64,000 bases of DNA from Botryotinia globosa (GCA_014898425.1 RCSZ01000001.1:2542001-2606000); one strand, 5' to 3'. Positions 36,465-49,272 are shown, counted from the first letter of the stretch. Notes: generated by a model from the letters alone, not told the origin. Numbers and translations: made by a program.

Positions 36465-39400
36465 GAATCGACGGACCGGTACATAAATGATTAGCCTCCA
36501 CAGTGACTTCGGCGGCAATCTCAACGCGCCACGATATATCCACCCCCGCTTCGATCCTTGTCCACACGAGGTTCATCTGAAACACCATGTCAATTCTGGT
36601 GACTAGCCAATTAACACTGGATACTGCCAGAAGTAAGATGCTTATCCTATCCGGTTTCTTCATGCAGCTGCGAATAATGATCCACCATTCTTTACAGAGG
36701 ATGTCCGTTAAAGATTCTTGACCGGAAGTACAATAGAATATTCTGTACCGCATTTACATCTGCCACAAAATACCTGCGGTTGACAGTCGATGAATGAGAC
36801 ATTGGCTACCTCGGACCGAATTTGACTTGAGCTAGCCATGTTTACACAAGTACAAGAAACATCCTCATTCCTTCCGGATGTACGGTACTACCCTAAACAA
36901 GGCTTTCTCAAAAGACGGCTTCATTCAGCGGAATTATCCTAGAGCGTCACATGTGTCTTTCTTAATTGCCAAGATGTCAACACTTGAATTACTTCATAGC
37001 ATTTGCTAGCTACATATGTATGCTTCAGTGAACCACGTAACTACCATGCTGCAGTGTAGTATTCGTGTACACACTGAAATAAGCACTACATAAAGTTCAT
37101 CCGATTGAGTGTCAGGTACCCTACCCTACGTTCTTCATTCTAGAAGCAATCTAGTTGTATTACAGTATTACATCGTGTGCGGCACATTTGATTTGAGATC
37201 TTACGAATTACTTATTCAGTCGAATGCTATTCCTTCAACCCGTCAACCTTCCAAATCCTGATTTCCGCGATATAGTTTCGAACCTGGTCATACGTAGGAG
37301 GGACCCTGTATCCTCGTGCTCTACGCCGCAATACCACCCACACCTACAGTTGACTCCATGTTCCTAATATGTCGACGAACCATTCCTAAAATCATCCCTG
37401 ACAGCTGAAGGTTCCACGTTTTTCCCTTGTCTAACATCTATCTCATCAACATCTATCTCATCAACATCTATCTCATCAACATCTATCTCATCAACATCTA
37501 TCTCATCAACATCTATCTCATCAACATCTATCTCATCAACATCTATCTCATCAACACCCACACTTTTTCTCTCATTCTTATTAAACCCATGCAAACTATC
37601 GTACCGAGTACACTATATCTGCCCCATAACGATGATTACTACGATATACAGTAGCTCTTTTCGTTTCGTCTTGCGCCTTCAGCTCCTTTGCGCGATGTGT
37701 CTCAATTGAAGATGATTCTCCACAAACGGCACGCACGGGCGATGGTTATCAATCAATCAATCAATAGAGGAGCGCCATATCTGCCAATTCAAATGTACAT
37801 ACAACATATTGAGGCCCTGAATCTTTTGTCTCGGGATATACGGGACAGCCCCCAACAATTAACTGTTTGGATTCTTATGATTTAGATTGTATAGATTATT
37901 TTACGATGATTAATTCCATACATTCCTTCTTGTTCAAGGCTGCTCTGCTGGTGGAAAGGAAGCCAGTCACTGTACTGTACTGTGCCTTGCTAAAGACACA
38001 GTCTAGATCTCACATAAACTATTATTGTCACAATCGTCTCATTTATTCCAATTCCAATTCCAATCTCAAAATTCAACATTCATTAAATAATGTGGAGTAT
38101 TGACTCATTCATACGTTACCTTCCTCTACCTTCCTCCTACTAAACTTTGGTAATTCAACCACCAGGCACAAGAAACTTCAAAGTTATTTATATCTTCAAG
38201 TTTCCCTTTTAGCCTTGTTCTCCGGATGCGGATGTACGGATTGTCCTTCAGAATCCAGAGTCTAGACACCTGGGCTCCATACGATTTACCCCAAGGGGAC
38301 ATTTCCCCCATGGATTCTCATGCATACAATTGTCTCCAATTCAAAATCCTACAAAGTACATACATCTTGCTCGTCTATTTTCTTCCCTGTGTTTTGTAAA
38401 TTGTAATTTGTAACCCTTACTTTACTTTACTGTAGATGAAAACGTACCATACCTATTTCCTACTAGGTACTCACTGGTGTTCAACCAAAATTCGATTGGA
38501 CGTCAGTCACATCACTGTACCTATACGAGTGCGCCATGCACTCCTCCATCACATATCCACTCGAACCACGTTTTACTCGGCCCCCATTGCTTTACTCATC
38601 CAATATCTACCATTCGAGCTTCAATCTTGAACCAACAACCACCACTTTGAGAAATATTCAAACCCCATTTTGCCAGGATGCACCAAAATTGGAAAGCTTC
38701 TAGAAGCGTTCATTGCATGCTTCGGATTACAATAAATGTTACAAACGCCATCGATCAGTGTCTCGCTGAGTCATAAGTCGATCAGTCTAATATGAGGTAA
38801 GACGGGTATTACCCTATCTTCGAACCAGATCGTCTTACCGCTCCAAAGGTTCAGGTACGAACGCCGTGTACACGCGGAGCCATTCATCTGATTCTTTTCA
38901 GAACGGTACGAGTCCCATCTGCAAAATACCGCACATCCGTCCAGCTACGAGACGCAGGCTTACGGTACATATACTCGATCTTCGAGCCTGGGCAGGCTGG
39001 GACAAGTTTGTTCCGGCGCTGAGAATTGGCCATCGGCGCCAGATGGGATTTTTATGTGTTTCCTCTTCTTCGTTCCTCTTCTTCGTCCCTCTGATGATTT
39101 TCTTTCTTTTTGTTCCTTTGAGGTCATTTGATACATCGGTAAAGAATTCACACCATGTTCGATGGTGTCGATGAAGAAGATATGATATGTGGCGTGTGTT
39201 CTGTAGACAGATGTCACTCGTAGTACTACAAACAACTGGCACAGCTACAGCTACAGCCGTAAAATACGAAAGTGAGGCGCATCAAGAAATTCTCCTCTGC
39301 AGTCGTCCATATAAAAATAGACACAATCCATTTCTCCTTGTCCGATCTTAACTTCCCTATCCCATGACTATGTGTACATAACTCTCCATCCCGAGATTCC

Positions 39401-41083
39401 CAAACCGGAAAAACGCGCGCCGCTTATATCTCTGTGCCACCACACCAACCCGCATACCATACACAATACAGCATACCCCATCCAAGCCAGCCAGCACCCC
39501 ATGCCCCATTTATACACCAAGCCCTATCATATATCCTACGTAGGAGAAATACCACTCTCCCCTCCCCTTAACACACCACCACAGATTCCACACCGCCTTC
39601 ACTCACCCACCTTACATATTCACAGCGTACAGTCTTATATCTCTCCGAATCGGAAACTTGCTATGTTTTGGGAAGAACGCGAGATGATGACATACTTCGT
39701 GCATACATGCTTTCTTGTACCATCCACCGTACTCACCAAACAAAGAAGAAGATGGAAAAGAAGACATGATGGATAGCGTCCACCACTACATCACCACCTC
39801 CACATATACGTCCAGAGCAAACACACAATAGCCAATGTCAGCCGAAAAAGAGGCAGTGTAAGCCATCAATATCCTAGCCCACCCTATCTACAAGTAAAAG
39901 CCTCCGAGAAACTAGATTTTCCCTCGAAGCGAGGAGGGCAAGGAGAATCTCCATACACAATGCCTCTTTAAGCCCATAGCTCTATACCTCATTCCATGCA
40001 TATCCCATATTCCATCCATGTTCCATGCAGAAGACATGTATAAGATTCCTTCTATACTCCATGCATTCCATAATGCAACGTCGGCACATGGCATTTCTTA
40101 GAGCTTTGCTGGATAAAGTGTGTCTCTGAATGTGAATACCACCCACTTTGTAAACCTTCTCTTTAGTTTTACTTCTCATCTTCAACCGCATCACCTCTAA
40201 ACGGCAGTTTTTGATTATCTAGATGCCAACTAAAATAACTGCAAGCAAAACTTTGCGCCTGGCATATGTTTAGACGAAGCATTTGGGTACATTGATCGCA
40301 TGCACTTTCCCATCCAAGCTTGTTTATGGAAAAAAATGTTTTCTACTGGCCCAGTAGTACATTCGTCTGTGTACCTACCTTCACCAAAGTCGCCTAAACT
40401 CTTTTCCCATTTCCCTTCCTCCCCCCTTCCTCTCTCCCCCCTCTGCTCTGACTTGCACTACCTTACCTTAACTTATCTTGAACTTACCTCATAAATCTAC
40501 ACAATGAATGTAAAACCCCTACATCCTTCCCCGTTATAAACCCTACCCATAACGAATTACCACCTTAACAAGCCCTACACAACACTCTACCAAAGCCCAA
40601 GGACCTCCAACGGTTCTCTGCCACTGTCTCGCATGCATATGCAACTCCTGCATTGTACACCTCGGCATCTATCTAAAACCACGAAACGAAATGAGATGAG
40701 ATGCAACGACCCAAAGGAGATCAGATGAAAATGATGCAGGTGTGAAGGGGGAATACTTGGGTTAAGCGAGTGCGGCATAGTACATGACCAAGAACAGATC
40801 CAGATATCTGTTAGTAATCATCATTAAGTCTTTTCTTGGAAACAAACACATAAATCATCATGAATTGAAGCGGCACTGGCAGGAACAAGCTGGTCTGTTT
40901 TCATTCATATGCGACTTTTGTGTAGCATTCTAGTTTACTAAACCTCAATCCCCAACTGCACTCCGACGACTGGAGACAATCAGTGCATCATCTGAATTTT
41001 GTGCGATGTTGCAAGTCCCCGGATGTCTCAGGTCCAAACCAAGACTCAGACTAAGTTCAAGCCATCAAGGTGTCAAGATCCAT
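36465..41083. other. Gene-poor region
   Basis: About 4.6 kb without a supportable gene; contains the 15-bp minisatellite at 37433-37552. Pyrimidine-rich or A/C-rich low-complexity stretches occur at about 39400-39620 and 40380-40450. Short frames on both strands lack domains. Confidence 0.45.
37433..37552. repeat. 15-bp minisatellite, eight perfect copies
   Basis: The unit AACATCTATCTCATC is repeated eight times without a mismatch, followed by a partial copy. Being a multiple of three, it leaves frames open: Asp-Glu-Ile-Asp-Val on the minus strand and Asn-Ile-Tyr-Leu-Ile on the plus strand. The flanking sequence does not support a gene. Confidence 0.95.
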
Positions 41084-42566
41084 CTATAGTCTTTCACCAG
41101 CAGCCGCCTTAGCCTCACCATACTTCTTCAATCTGATAGATTGAACGCTGATGAAACCAGTAGTATCCGCAGGAGCGAATGAACCGATTTCGTCCATTGA
41201 ACTCTCACTTGCATCGTACAACTTCTCGGTATCTGAGGAACGACCCAAAACACTGAAGGTACCCTTGTATACACGGCATCTGACTTGTCCATTGACATTC
41301 TTTTGGGAAGCAACGATAGATTCCTCAATGAACTCACGCTCAGGCGAGAAGTAAAGACCATTGTAGAGAATCTTGGAGTAGTTGAAGGTGACGAATTGAT
41401 CACGAAGAGCACGGACTTCACGGTCCATAACCAAACCTTCGAGATCAACGTGAGCGGAGCGGAGACATGTAAGACCAGGAGTTTCGTAACATCCACGGGA
41501 TTTGAGACCGATGAAACGGTTCTCAACGATATCGATACGTCCAACACCGTGACGACGAGCAATGGCGTTAGATTCCAGGAACAGCTCAACTGAATCAGTG
41601 ATGGTCTTGCCATTTGTGATGAGTTTCTTTGGGAGACCCTTCTCGAAAACGAGAGTGAAGTCTTCTGGCTGATCAGGAGCCTTCAATGGGTCAACAGTCA
41701 ACTTCCACATATCTTCTGGAGGGGTGACATCTGGATCTTCCAAGATACCAGCTTCGTAACTACAGTGTGCCAAGTTCTCGTCCATACTCCATGGCTTTGC
41801 CTTTGTGCTGCTGACTGGAATGCCTGCCTTGGCAGCATACTCGAGAAGATCGTTACGGCCTGCGAAACGCTCGTAGAATTCTGGTAGACGCCACGGGGCA
41901 ATGACCTTGATGGTTGGTTGAAGAGCATAGAATGCGAGTTCGAATCGAACTTGATCGTTACCCTTTCCAGTGCAACCGTGGGATACGGCAATACACCCTT
42001 CCTTTTGGGCGACTGTGATTTGTGCACGAGCAATGACTGGACGAGCGAGGGATGTACCTGATTTCCAACCCAAATTAGCCTTGAAGCTCTCCCTCGATCT
42101 TCTTATATAGTATATATGTATGACTCACCCAATAAGTATACGTTCTCGTAGATAGCGTTACATTGGACGGCAGGGAAGCAAAGTTCGTCAACGAATTCTC
42201 TGGATAGTGTCAATTGAGTTATTCCATAAAAAGTGAATAAGTTTGCATACCTCTTCAAATCCTCAACATAGCATGCAACAGCTCCGATCTTCATGGCCTT
42301 AGCTTTGGCAGCTTCGAAGTCCTCTGCTCTCTCATTAGTAAATTCTTACTCCTTTGAAAATGCAGAGTATCATACCCTCTTGACCAACATCAGCCATGAA
42401 GCAGACAACATCATATCCCTTCTCAATCAACCAAGCCAAAATACAGCTGGTATCCAAACCACCACTGTAGGCGAGACAGACCTAGAATCAACAAGCATCA
42501 GCTCAAGCTCCATCCCCTTCTATCTCCTACAGTTTTGTGGTTAAATCTTACCTTATCTTTTGCCAT
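41084..42566 (-). CDS. ARG1: Argininosuccinate synthase
   Basis: Five exons: 42566-42552, 42481-42376, 42323-42251, 42199-42129 and 42057-41084; 412 residues, the normal length for the enzyme. The introns are 70, 52, 51 and 71 bp. The spliced N-terminus [17 protein letters not shown] contains the ATP pyrophosphatase P-loop SGGLDTS (residues 11-17). [15 protein letters not shown] is the citrulline/aspartate-binding signature and [17 protein letters not shown] is also conserved. It joins citrulline and aspartate with ATP to argininosuccinate, the penultimate step of arginine synthesis, in the cytosol. The first exon codes for only five residues, so the start depends on recognising the AAG|GTAAGA donor. 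Confidence 0.97.
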
Positions 42567-43590
42567 TTTGAAGTTTTGTATATGTGAAAATTGTATGAGG
42601 AGTAATTGAGAAGGTCAAGTTTGTTTACGAAGTATATTCTTGGAAAGTTATGAGTAATGTCAGTTGTGGATTCAATTGAGGGACGGGCCCGAACAATAGT
42701 GTATTAAATGGTGGGGTTGAACTACACGCTCTCCTTGAATGTTTTTCTTTATCAGACCAAAATTTTCACCTCTTCAGCCACAAAGATAACCAAATGAAGT
42801 TAGTTGCAATTGACAGCCTTACCTACCTAGGTACCTACATCCTACCATTTTCCCCTGTCAGATGTGGCAGTTAAAGGGAAGATAGCCAATAGAAATGATC
42901 TGACCAAAATACATGACATCAAATCCTTATCAGAAGACAAGAAAAGAATTTTCGTGACTGCTGCAGTGTTGCAGGTATGGGAAGTGGAAACTTAAAAACA
43001 CCCGATATTGACCGTTAGTGCCTATATGGAACTACCTACTCAATGTACGTCAAACTGGATTCAGAAATCTATACTTTACAAGAAGTGGAGCGATTCTGAT
43101 CAGCTTGAATTGAATGAAGACTCTTTGTGTGCCCATTGGGTGTGAGCATTGAAGTGATCATCTTGACGACGTTGAACCACTCAAAATGAATGTACTGAAG
43201 ATACCCTTCCTTAGACCACCCCAACGATAGATACGTGAAATTTTATCTTAGCCAAACTTCTTAGTAGACTCTTTCGATATTAGATGGTATATCAGAGAGC
43301 ACATTTGACATCACCATGTAATTTTGCAGTAGTCATCAAGTTGTAAAATACTCTTGATTTCTTAATCCATCAAGGTGAACTACTTCATAGGATATCGACG
43401 ATGTTCAGTCGCTCTACGCCCTCAATACCACTCGCTCCTAATTAACAAAAACACTAAAACAAACCACACTTGAGAAATTATCAACCTTGCTATCAATAAA
43501 TATGATTCGACATCGTGTTGCCACTAATGCAAGATCAGTAACCAGCCCGTCGTTTCTTCAAAGAAGCAAAGTAGGAACGACGTTAAACGT
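42567..43590. other. Intergenic region between tubulin and argininosuccinate synthase
   Basis: About 1 kb between two minus-strand genes; promoter of the arginine gene and terminator side of tubulin. No further feature recognised. Confidence 0.4.
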
Positions 43591-45366
43591 CTATTCCTCG
43601 CCCTCAATTGGGGCCTCCTCTTCGTACTCCTCCTCTCCCTCAGAGATCGAGGCATCCTGGTATTGTTGATACTCGGAAACCAAATCGTTCATGTTGGACT
43701 CAGCCTCAGTGAACTCCATCTCGTCCATACCTTCACCAGTGTACCAATGCAAGAAAGCCTTTCTTCTGAACATAGCAGTGAATTGATCACCGACACGCTT
43801 GAAAAGTTCTTGGATAGATGTCGAGTTACCAACGAAGGTGGAGGACATCTTGAGACCACGGGGAGGAATGGAGCAAAGGGCGGTTTGGACGTTGTTGGGG
43901 ATCCACTCAACGAAGTAGGATGAGTTCTTGTTTTGGACGTTGCGCATTTGGTCCTCAACCTCCTTCATGGAAACCTTACCACGGCTTTGGAAAAAAAAAT
44001 TAGTATTTGCAAGATTTTGGAAGGTTGATTATAGGGCAGACTTACAAAATGGCAGAGCATGTCAAGTAACGACCGTTACGGAAATCGGAAGCGGCCATCA
44101 TGTTCTTGGGGTCGTACATTTGTTGAGTCAACTCTGGAACAGTGACAGCACGGAAAGAGTGTGCGCCACGACTGGTCAAAGGAGCAAATCCAACCATGAA
44201 GAAATGGAGACGGGGGAATGGAACCATGTTAACAGCCAACTTTCGGAGATCTGAGTTAAGTTGACCAGGGAAACGAAGACAGGTGGTAACACCGGACATA
44301 ACGGCGGAAACCAAGTGGTTAAGATCTCCGTAAGATGGGTTGCTGAGCTTCAAGGTTCTCATGCAAATATCGTAAAGAGCTTCGTTATCGATACAGAAGG
44401 TCTCGTCAGAGTTCTCAACCAATTGATGGACAGAGAGAGTTGCGTTATATGGCTCGACAACAGTATCGGAAACCTTTGGCGATGGAACGACGGAGAAGGT
44501 AGCCATCATACGATCTGGGAACTCCTCACGGATCTTGGAGATCAAAAGCGTACCCATACCGGCACCAGTTCCACCACCGAGGGAGTGGGTGATTTGGAAT
44601 CCTTGAAGACAGTCACAGCCTTCAGCTTCACGACGGACAACATCAAGAACTTGGTCAACAAGCTCAGCACCCTCAGTGTAATGACCCTTAGCCCAGTTGT
44701 TACCAGCACCGGATTGACCGAAAACGAAGTTGTCTGGACGGAAGAGTTGACCGAAGGGACCGGCACGGACGGCGTCCATGGTACCTGGCTCCAAATCGAC
44801 GAGGACGGCACGGGGAACATACTTGTTGCCAGAAGCCTTATAGGGGTTAGTGAACGATTTTTGGAGAGTCGAAATTGTGTATATATACCTCGTTGAAGTA
44901 AACGTTCATACGCTCAAGTTGGAGATCGGATGTACCATTGTAGCTGTAAATAACTCATGTCAGTAACGCTTAAAGACGAGACAAGGGCTTCCGATATTAC
45001 TTACACACCGGAACCATCAAGACCGTGCTCGCCAGAGATAGTTTGCCTGTGATATGGTTAGTTTGAATCTGAGGTTGTCGCGAAGCAGAGCTTTCGCATA
45101 GTCGGCATCTCGTACCAGAAGGCAGCACCAATTTGGTTACCCTGAGTAGATGGTCAGTAGAGCTCATAGGATGCATCTGGCTGGATTGACTTACACATTG
45201 GCCGGTTTGAAGATGAACCTGTAGATCGAAAAGTTACTTGGTCAGCGATATGTTACTTTTTAAAAAATATATGGTGGGGTGCTTTTCAGGGGTAAAGTCA
45301 ACGCGTCTTGCGAGAAGGCGTAGAAGTCGTAGATGAAGAGACAGAAATACATACGATTTCACGCAT
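43591..45366 (-). CDS. TUB2: Beta-tubulin
   Basis: Seven exons: 45366-45355, 45218-45195, 45141-45116, 45046-45005, 44943-44889, 44836-44046 and 43984-43591. The product is 447 residues, the standard length. It starts [20 protein letters not shown], the autoregulatory and nucleotide-binding N-terminus. [10 protein letters not shown] is the tubulin GTP-binding signature, and the C-terminal tail is acidic ([12 protein letters not shown]). Partner of alpha-tubulin in microtubules and target of benzimidazole fungicides. Resistance sites read as wild type: Phe167, Glu198, Phe200 (NSDETF) and Leu240. Five tiny 5' exons (12-55 nt) precede the 791-nt main exon, as in other fungal tubulins. It is divergent to the ABCF gene across 352 bp. 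Confidence 0.98.
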
Positions 45367-45718
45367 ATTGAAGGTTGATTTAGGTTCCTGTCTTGAGGTA
45401 TTGAGATGTGGGAGTTTGGGTATTGAGAAATTGGAGGTGGCAGATAGAGAAGTATTAAGAGGTTTAAGGATTGCTGAGATGTCCTTGTGGATAGTGGAGT
45501 TTGTTGTTCACCGCTAGGCAGGAGTAATCGGTAAGCAAATAAAACACTAGTGGGGATTAATTTACTCAATGGGTTTAGTGTGTCGGACGCTGGGAGACCG
45601 CCGATCACGTGAAAATAAACTTTCGTGAGGCAATTCGCATCAAAGCAGCCGGTGTGTAGAGGGTCTCTTTGTTGACGGTACAGATTAGTATTTTACTTTC
45701 TGTGTCATATTAATCATC
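45367..45718. promoter_or_regulatory. Head-to-head promoter of beta-tubulin and ABCF genes
   Basis: Only 352 bp separate the two start codons, so both leaders and promoters lie here. No clear TATA box is visible on either side. Both genes are strongly expressed housekeeping genes in fungi, which suits a shared promoter. Confidence 0.6.
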
Positions 45719-47965
45719 ATGGAAAACGAGATCAAAGCTTTCCTACCCAACATTGATCCGGTTCTATCGGAGTATTCAGTTGGATACCTCACCCATGCAT
45801 CAAACGCATATGTCGAAGCAGACCAAAATGGTCCATCACCATTATCAGAAGCAGCGGTTGCTATCTCCGCGCTTTTACTATCAGCTTCTGGTGACCCAAG
45901 TCCAGAGAACCAGTCAAAGATCAATCAGATAGTGGAGAAATGGGTTCAAAAATTTGATGGGAGTGGGCAAAATAAGCAGCTCTCTTCCGCTGCCAAACGA
46001 CTAGACCAAGCCATCCAAGTTGGGGCTCAGAGGAACATGTCGTCTACTTTGGGTGTATCTCTTGGGGGGGTTGATTTGGAATCCGCAAATGTTAGAAAAG
46101 TGGAGTCGAGAGTTGATAAAAAGAAGTTGGAGAAAGCTGAAAGAAAGATTGCTGCTAAACAAAGCAAGAAGGAATTCAAGGCTGTTGAATATGAGGCTTC
46201 TAAACTTATCAATCAACCGGATGACGCCCAGTCATATGAAGAGTTCTTCATGGCTGTCAATCCTTTGCAATTGGGATCGGGTCAATCTACCAAGAGCAAG
46301 GACATCAAGGTCGACAATATCGATGTTTCTATTGGTGGTTTGAGAATTTTGTCAGACACAAATTTGACCTTGGCTTATGGCCGAAGATATGGTTTGGTAG
46401 GTCAGAACGGTATCGGAAAGTCTACTCTATTGAGAGCTTTGGCAAGGAGAGAATTGGCTGTACCTACTCACATTTCTATTCTTCACGTCGAGCAAGAAAT
46501 CAGTGGAGATGATACACCTGCATTACAAGCTGTACTTGATGCAGATGTATGGAGAAAACACTTACTTGCAGAACAAGTCAAAATCTCCAGACAACTCGCA
46601 GACATGGAAGCAGAAAGATCATCGATGGCCGATACTTCTGAGCAAGCAGAGAAGCTTGACAAAGAGCGTGAGGGTCTCGATCAGACATTGGGTGATATTC
46701 AAGGCAAGCTTGCAGAGATGGAATCTGACAAAGCCGAGTCTCGAGCTGCAACCATTTTGGCAGGTCTTGGTTTCTCTCCTGAACGACAACAATTTGCTAC
46801 TAAGACATTCTCTGGTGGTTGGCGTATGCGTTTGGCATTGGCTAGAGCCCTGTTCTGTGAACCTGATCTTCTACTTCTTGACGAACCGTCTAACATGTTG
46901 GACGTTCCTTCTATCACTTTCCTTGCCAATTACCTTCAAGGATATCCAAGTACAGTTTTGGTAGTTTCTCACGACAGAGCATTCCTGAACGAAGTTGCAA
47001 CTGATATCATCCATCAACATTCCGAACGTCTCGACTACTACAAGGGTGCCAATTTCGAATCTTTCTATGCTACAAAGGAAGAACGCCGCAAGACAGCACA
47101 ACGAGAATACGAGAACCAAATGGTCCAACGTGCTCATCTCCAAGCATTTATCGACAAGTTCCGTTACAACGCTGCCAAATCCTCCGAAGCCCAATCCAGA
47201 ATCAAGAAGTTGGAAAAGATGCCGATTCTCGAAGCCCCCGAATCCGTCTACACGGTTCATTTCAAATTCCCCGAGGTGGAAAAACTTTCTCCCCCAATTG
47301 TTCAAATGACAGATGTATCCTTCGGCTATACTCCCGACAAGCCCCTCCTCCGCAACGTCGACCTGGACGTACAACTCGACTCTCGAATTGGTATCGTCGG
47401 ACCCAACGGAGCCGGTAAAACCACCGTTCTCAAACTTCTCATCGGAAAGCTCTCTCCCACCGGAGGACTTATTTCTCAAAATCCTCGACTCCGCATTGGT
47501 TTCTTCGCACAACATCACGTCGATGCTCTCGATTTAACCACCAGCGCCGTCGGCTTCATGACCAAGACGTATCCCGGAAAAACCGACGAAGAATATCGTC
47601 GTCACCTCGGTGCCTTCGGTATAACCGGTATGACTGGTCTTCAGAAGATGGAACTTCTTTCCGGAGGTCAGAAATCTCGTGTCGCATTCGCCTGTCTATC
47701 TCTGCAAAACCCACATATCTTGGTTCTTGATGAACCTTCCAATCACTTGGATATTGAAGCTATGGATGCGTTGAGTCAAGCATTGAATGCATTCCAAGGT
47801 GGTGTGCTGATGGTTAGTCACGACGTTACAATGTTGCAAACGGTATGCACAAGTCTTTGGGTTTGTGATAATGGAACGGTGGAGAAATTCCCTGGAGACG
47901 TGCAGGCTTACAAGAAGAGAATCACAGCACAGGCAGATGCAAGTGGTGTTGTGCAGGCTCATTAG
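45719..47965 (+). CDS. GCN20: ABCF ATPase, GCN20-type translation regulator
   Basis: Intronless, 748 residues. The N-terminal 190 residues form a helical, charged region as in Gcn20, which contacts Gcn1. The two nucleotide-binding domains follow. Domain 1 has Walker A GQNGIGKST (228-236), signature FSGGW (364-368) and Walker B LLLLDEPSNMLD. Domain 2 has Walker A GPNGAGKTT (561-569), signature LSGGQ (647-651) and Walker B LDEPSNHLD. A charged ABCF linker (about 450-500) lies between them; there are no membrane segments. Gcn20 works with Gcn1 on ribosomes to activate the Gcn2 kinase during amino-acid starvation. The first signature (FSGGW, not LSGGQ) and SNMLD in place of TNHLD are the mild departures typical of this subfamily's first domain. 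Confidence 0.95.
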   Translation: MENEIKAFLPNIDPVLSEYSVGYLTHASNAYVEADQNGPSPLSEAAVAISALLLSASGDPSPENQSKINQIVEKWVQKFDGSGQNKQLSSAAKRLDQAIQVGAQRNMSSTLGVSLGGVDLESANVRKVESRVDKKKLEKAERKIAAKQSKKEFKAVEYEASKLINQPDDAQSYEEFFMAVNPLQLGSGQSTKSKDIKVDNIDVSIGGLRILSDTNLTLAYGRRYGLVGQNGIGKSTLLRALARRELAVPTHISILHVEQEISGDDTPALQAVLDADVWRKHLLAEQVKISRQLADMEAERSSMADTSEQAEKLDKEREGLDQTLGDIQGKLAEMESDKAESRAATILAGLGFSPERQQFATKTFSGGWRMRLALARALFCEPDLLLLDEPSNMLDVPSITFLANYLQGYPSTVLVVSHDRAFLNEVATDIIHQHSERLDYYKGANFESFYATKEERRKTAQREYENQMVQRAHLQAFIDKFRYNAAKSSEAQSRIKKLEKMPILEAPESVYTVHFKFPEVEKLSPPIVQMTDVSFGYTPDKPLLRNVDLDVQLDSRIGIVGPNGAGKTTVLKLLIGKLSPTGGLISQNPRLRIGFFAQHHVDALDLTTSAVGFMTKTYPGKTDEEYRRHLGAFGITGMTGLQKMELLSGGQKSRVAFACLSLQNPHILVLDEPSNHLDIEAMDALSQALNAFQGGVLMVSHDVTMLQTVCTSLWVCDNGTVEKFPGDVQAYKKRITAQADASGVVQAH

Positions 47966-48086
47966 GAAATATTCAAAAATTACAATTTCTCGACTTATCC
48001 TATTCCAAGTTTCAAATTGCAAGTCATATGATGGTTCCATTTCTAGCGTTTTTTTATATCCAACATTCCCACCATTCACAGCACAC

Positions 48087-49272
48087 CTAGTATCCCTTTT
48101 TCCTATCCACTAAATTAATAAGATGTCTCCCTTTTTCTATATTCTCCAAATTCGCATCCAAAATTGCAAAACTCCTCTCCGCATACGTCGTCCCAAGCCC
48201 ACTGACGTGAGGTGTAATAGCCACATTTTCCAAGGTCCATAATTCGTTATCTTGAGGTAAAGGTTCTGGGTCCGTAACATCTAATGCAGCTCCCCTCAAA
48301 CCTCCTTCACTTAATGGCTTCTTCAAATATGTAATCAGGTCATCTTGATTAATAATACCACCCCGGGCAATGTTGATGATGAAAGCGTTTGTTTTAGATC
48401 CCAATATTTCGAATTCAGCTGCGGACAGGAAGTGGCGGGTTTGCGGTGTCAGGGGAACGGAAATCAGGAGAACATCGATATCCTGTTTGAGGAAGTTATG
48501 CAGACTCTCCTTGTCGAGTCCGGAGTACCAGGCAGACGGAAGTGTGCCATCTGGATCGCCAGTATTGGGGACGATGTATTTACCCTCATCTTTCTGAGAC
48601 TCAGGGGTCGTGCGAGGCGATGCCGTATAAGCTATAACATCCATTCCCATAGCTTTACAGATTCTCGCAGTTTGTCTGCCAATCGCTCCATACCCAAGAA
48701 CACCTAGTCTTTGACCCACACAATCTCTCATTGAACCCAGTTCTTTAAAATCTCCCCAAACATGCTTCTTCTGCCACTCAAGCATTATCTTCTCCTTATG
48801 CGAATGGCTTAAGATCTGCATGATAACCCATTCTGATATCTGCGGTCCATGTACACCAGACGAGTTTGTAATTGGGATTTTGGTGTCTTTCCAGATGGGA
48901 GTGTTGCTCAATCTATCTGTGCCGGCGCTGAAAAGATGAATGAGTTTAAGATTCTTCGCTTTCTCGGCGGAAGGAGGGAAGGATGAGAGGGTAACGAGTA
49001 TAGTTGCATGATGCCAGGTTTCTGAGAGGCGAAATGATATTGTTAGAGAACCCCGATACCTGGAACTTTGGGAAAAGAGAATGAAATGACAAGGCAAGTA
49101 ACTCACCATCCGGCACATCCGCAAGGTCCAATGCTTTTCCTACACCAAAGAATATCTGTTTGTATGTGATCTCCACGTTATACTTCTGTCTCAACCTATC
49201 CAAAATTTTGGCATCTTCTGGAAAAGGGAGAAGACATAAAATATGCTCTTGTCGTTGAGCAATCTCGCTCAT
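48087..49272 (-). CDS. D-isomer-specific 2-hydroxyacid dehydrogenase
   Basis: Two exons, 49272-49107 and 49021-48087; 85-bp intron with GTGAGT donor and CTCAG acceptor; 366 residues. The frame is open upstream, but the ATG at 49272 (MSEIAQRQEHILCLLPFPED) gives a normal N-terminus. The NAD-binding motif is GYGAIG (residues 165-170). The catalytic trio is Arg275 (NIARGG), Glu308 (DVTDPEPLP) and His327 (TPHVSG). It interconverts 2-keto acids and D-2-hydroxy acids with NAD(P)H; the exact substrate is not evident, and glyoxylate/hydroxypyruvate reductase-like members look similar. It is convergent with the ABCF gene, the stop codons 121 bp apart. Likely cytosolic. Confidence 0.92.

Noticed and set aside
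37364..37654. Frames of 75-76 codons on both strands across the 15-bp minisatellite
   Set aside because: Open only because the unit is a multiple of three; flanks show no coding signal.
44261..44896. 211-codon plus-strand frame opposite beta-tubulin
   Set aside because: Antisense shadow of the strongly biased tubulin coding sequence.
46871..47518. 215-codon minus-strand frame opposite the ABCF gene
   Set aside because: Antisense shadow of a conserved coding region.
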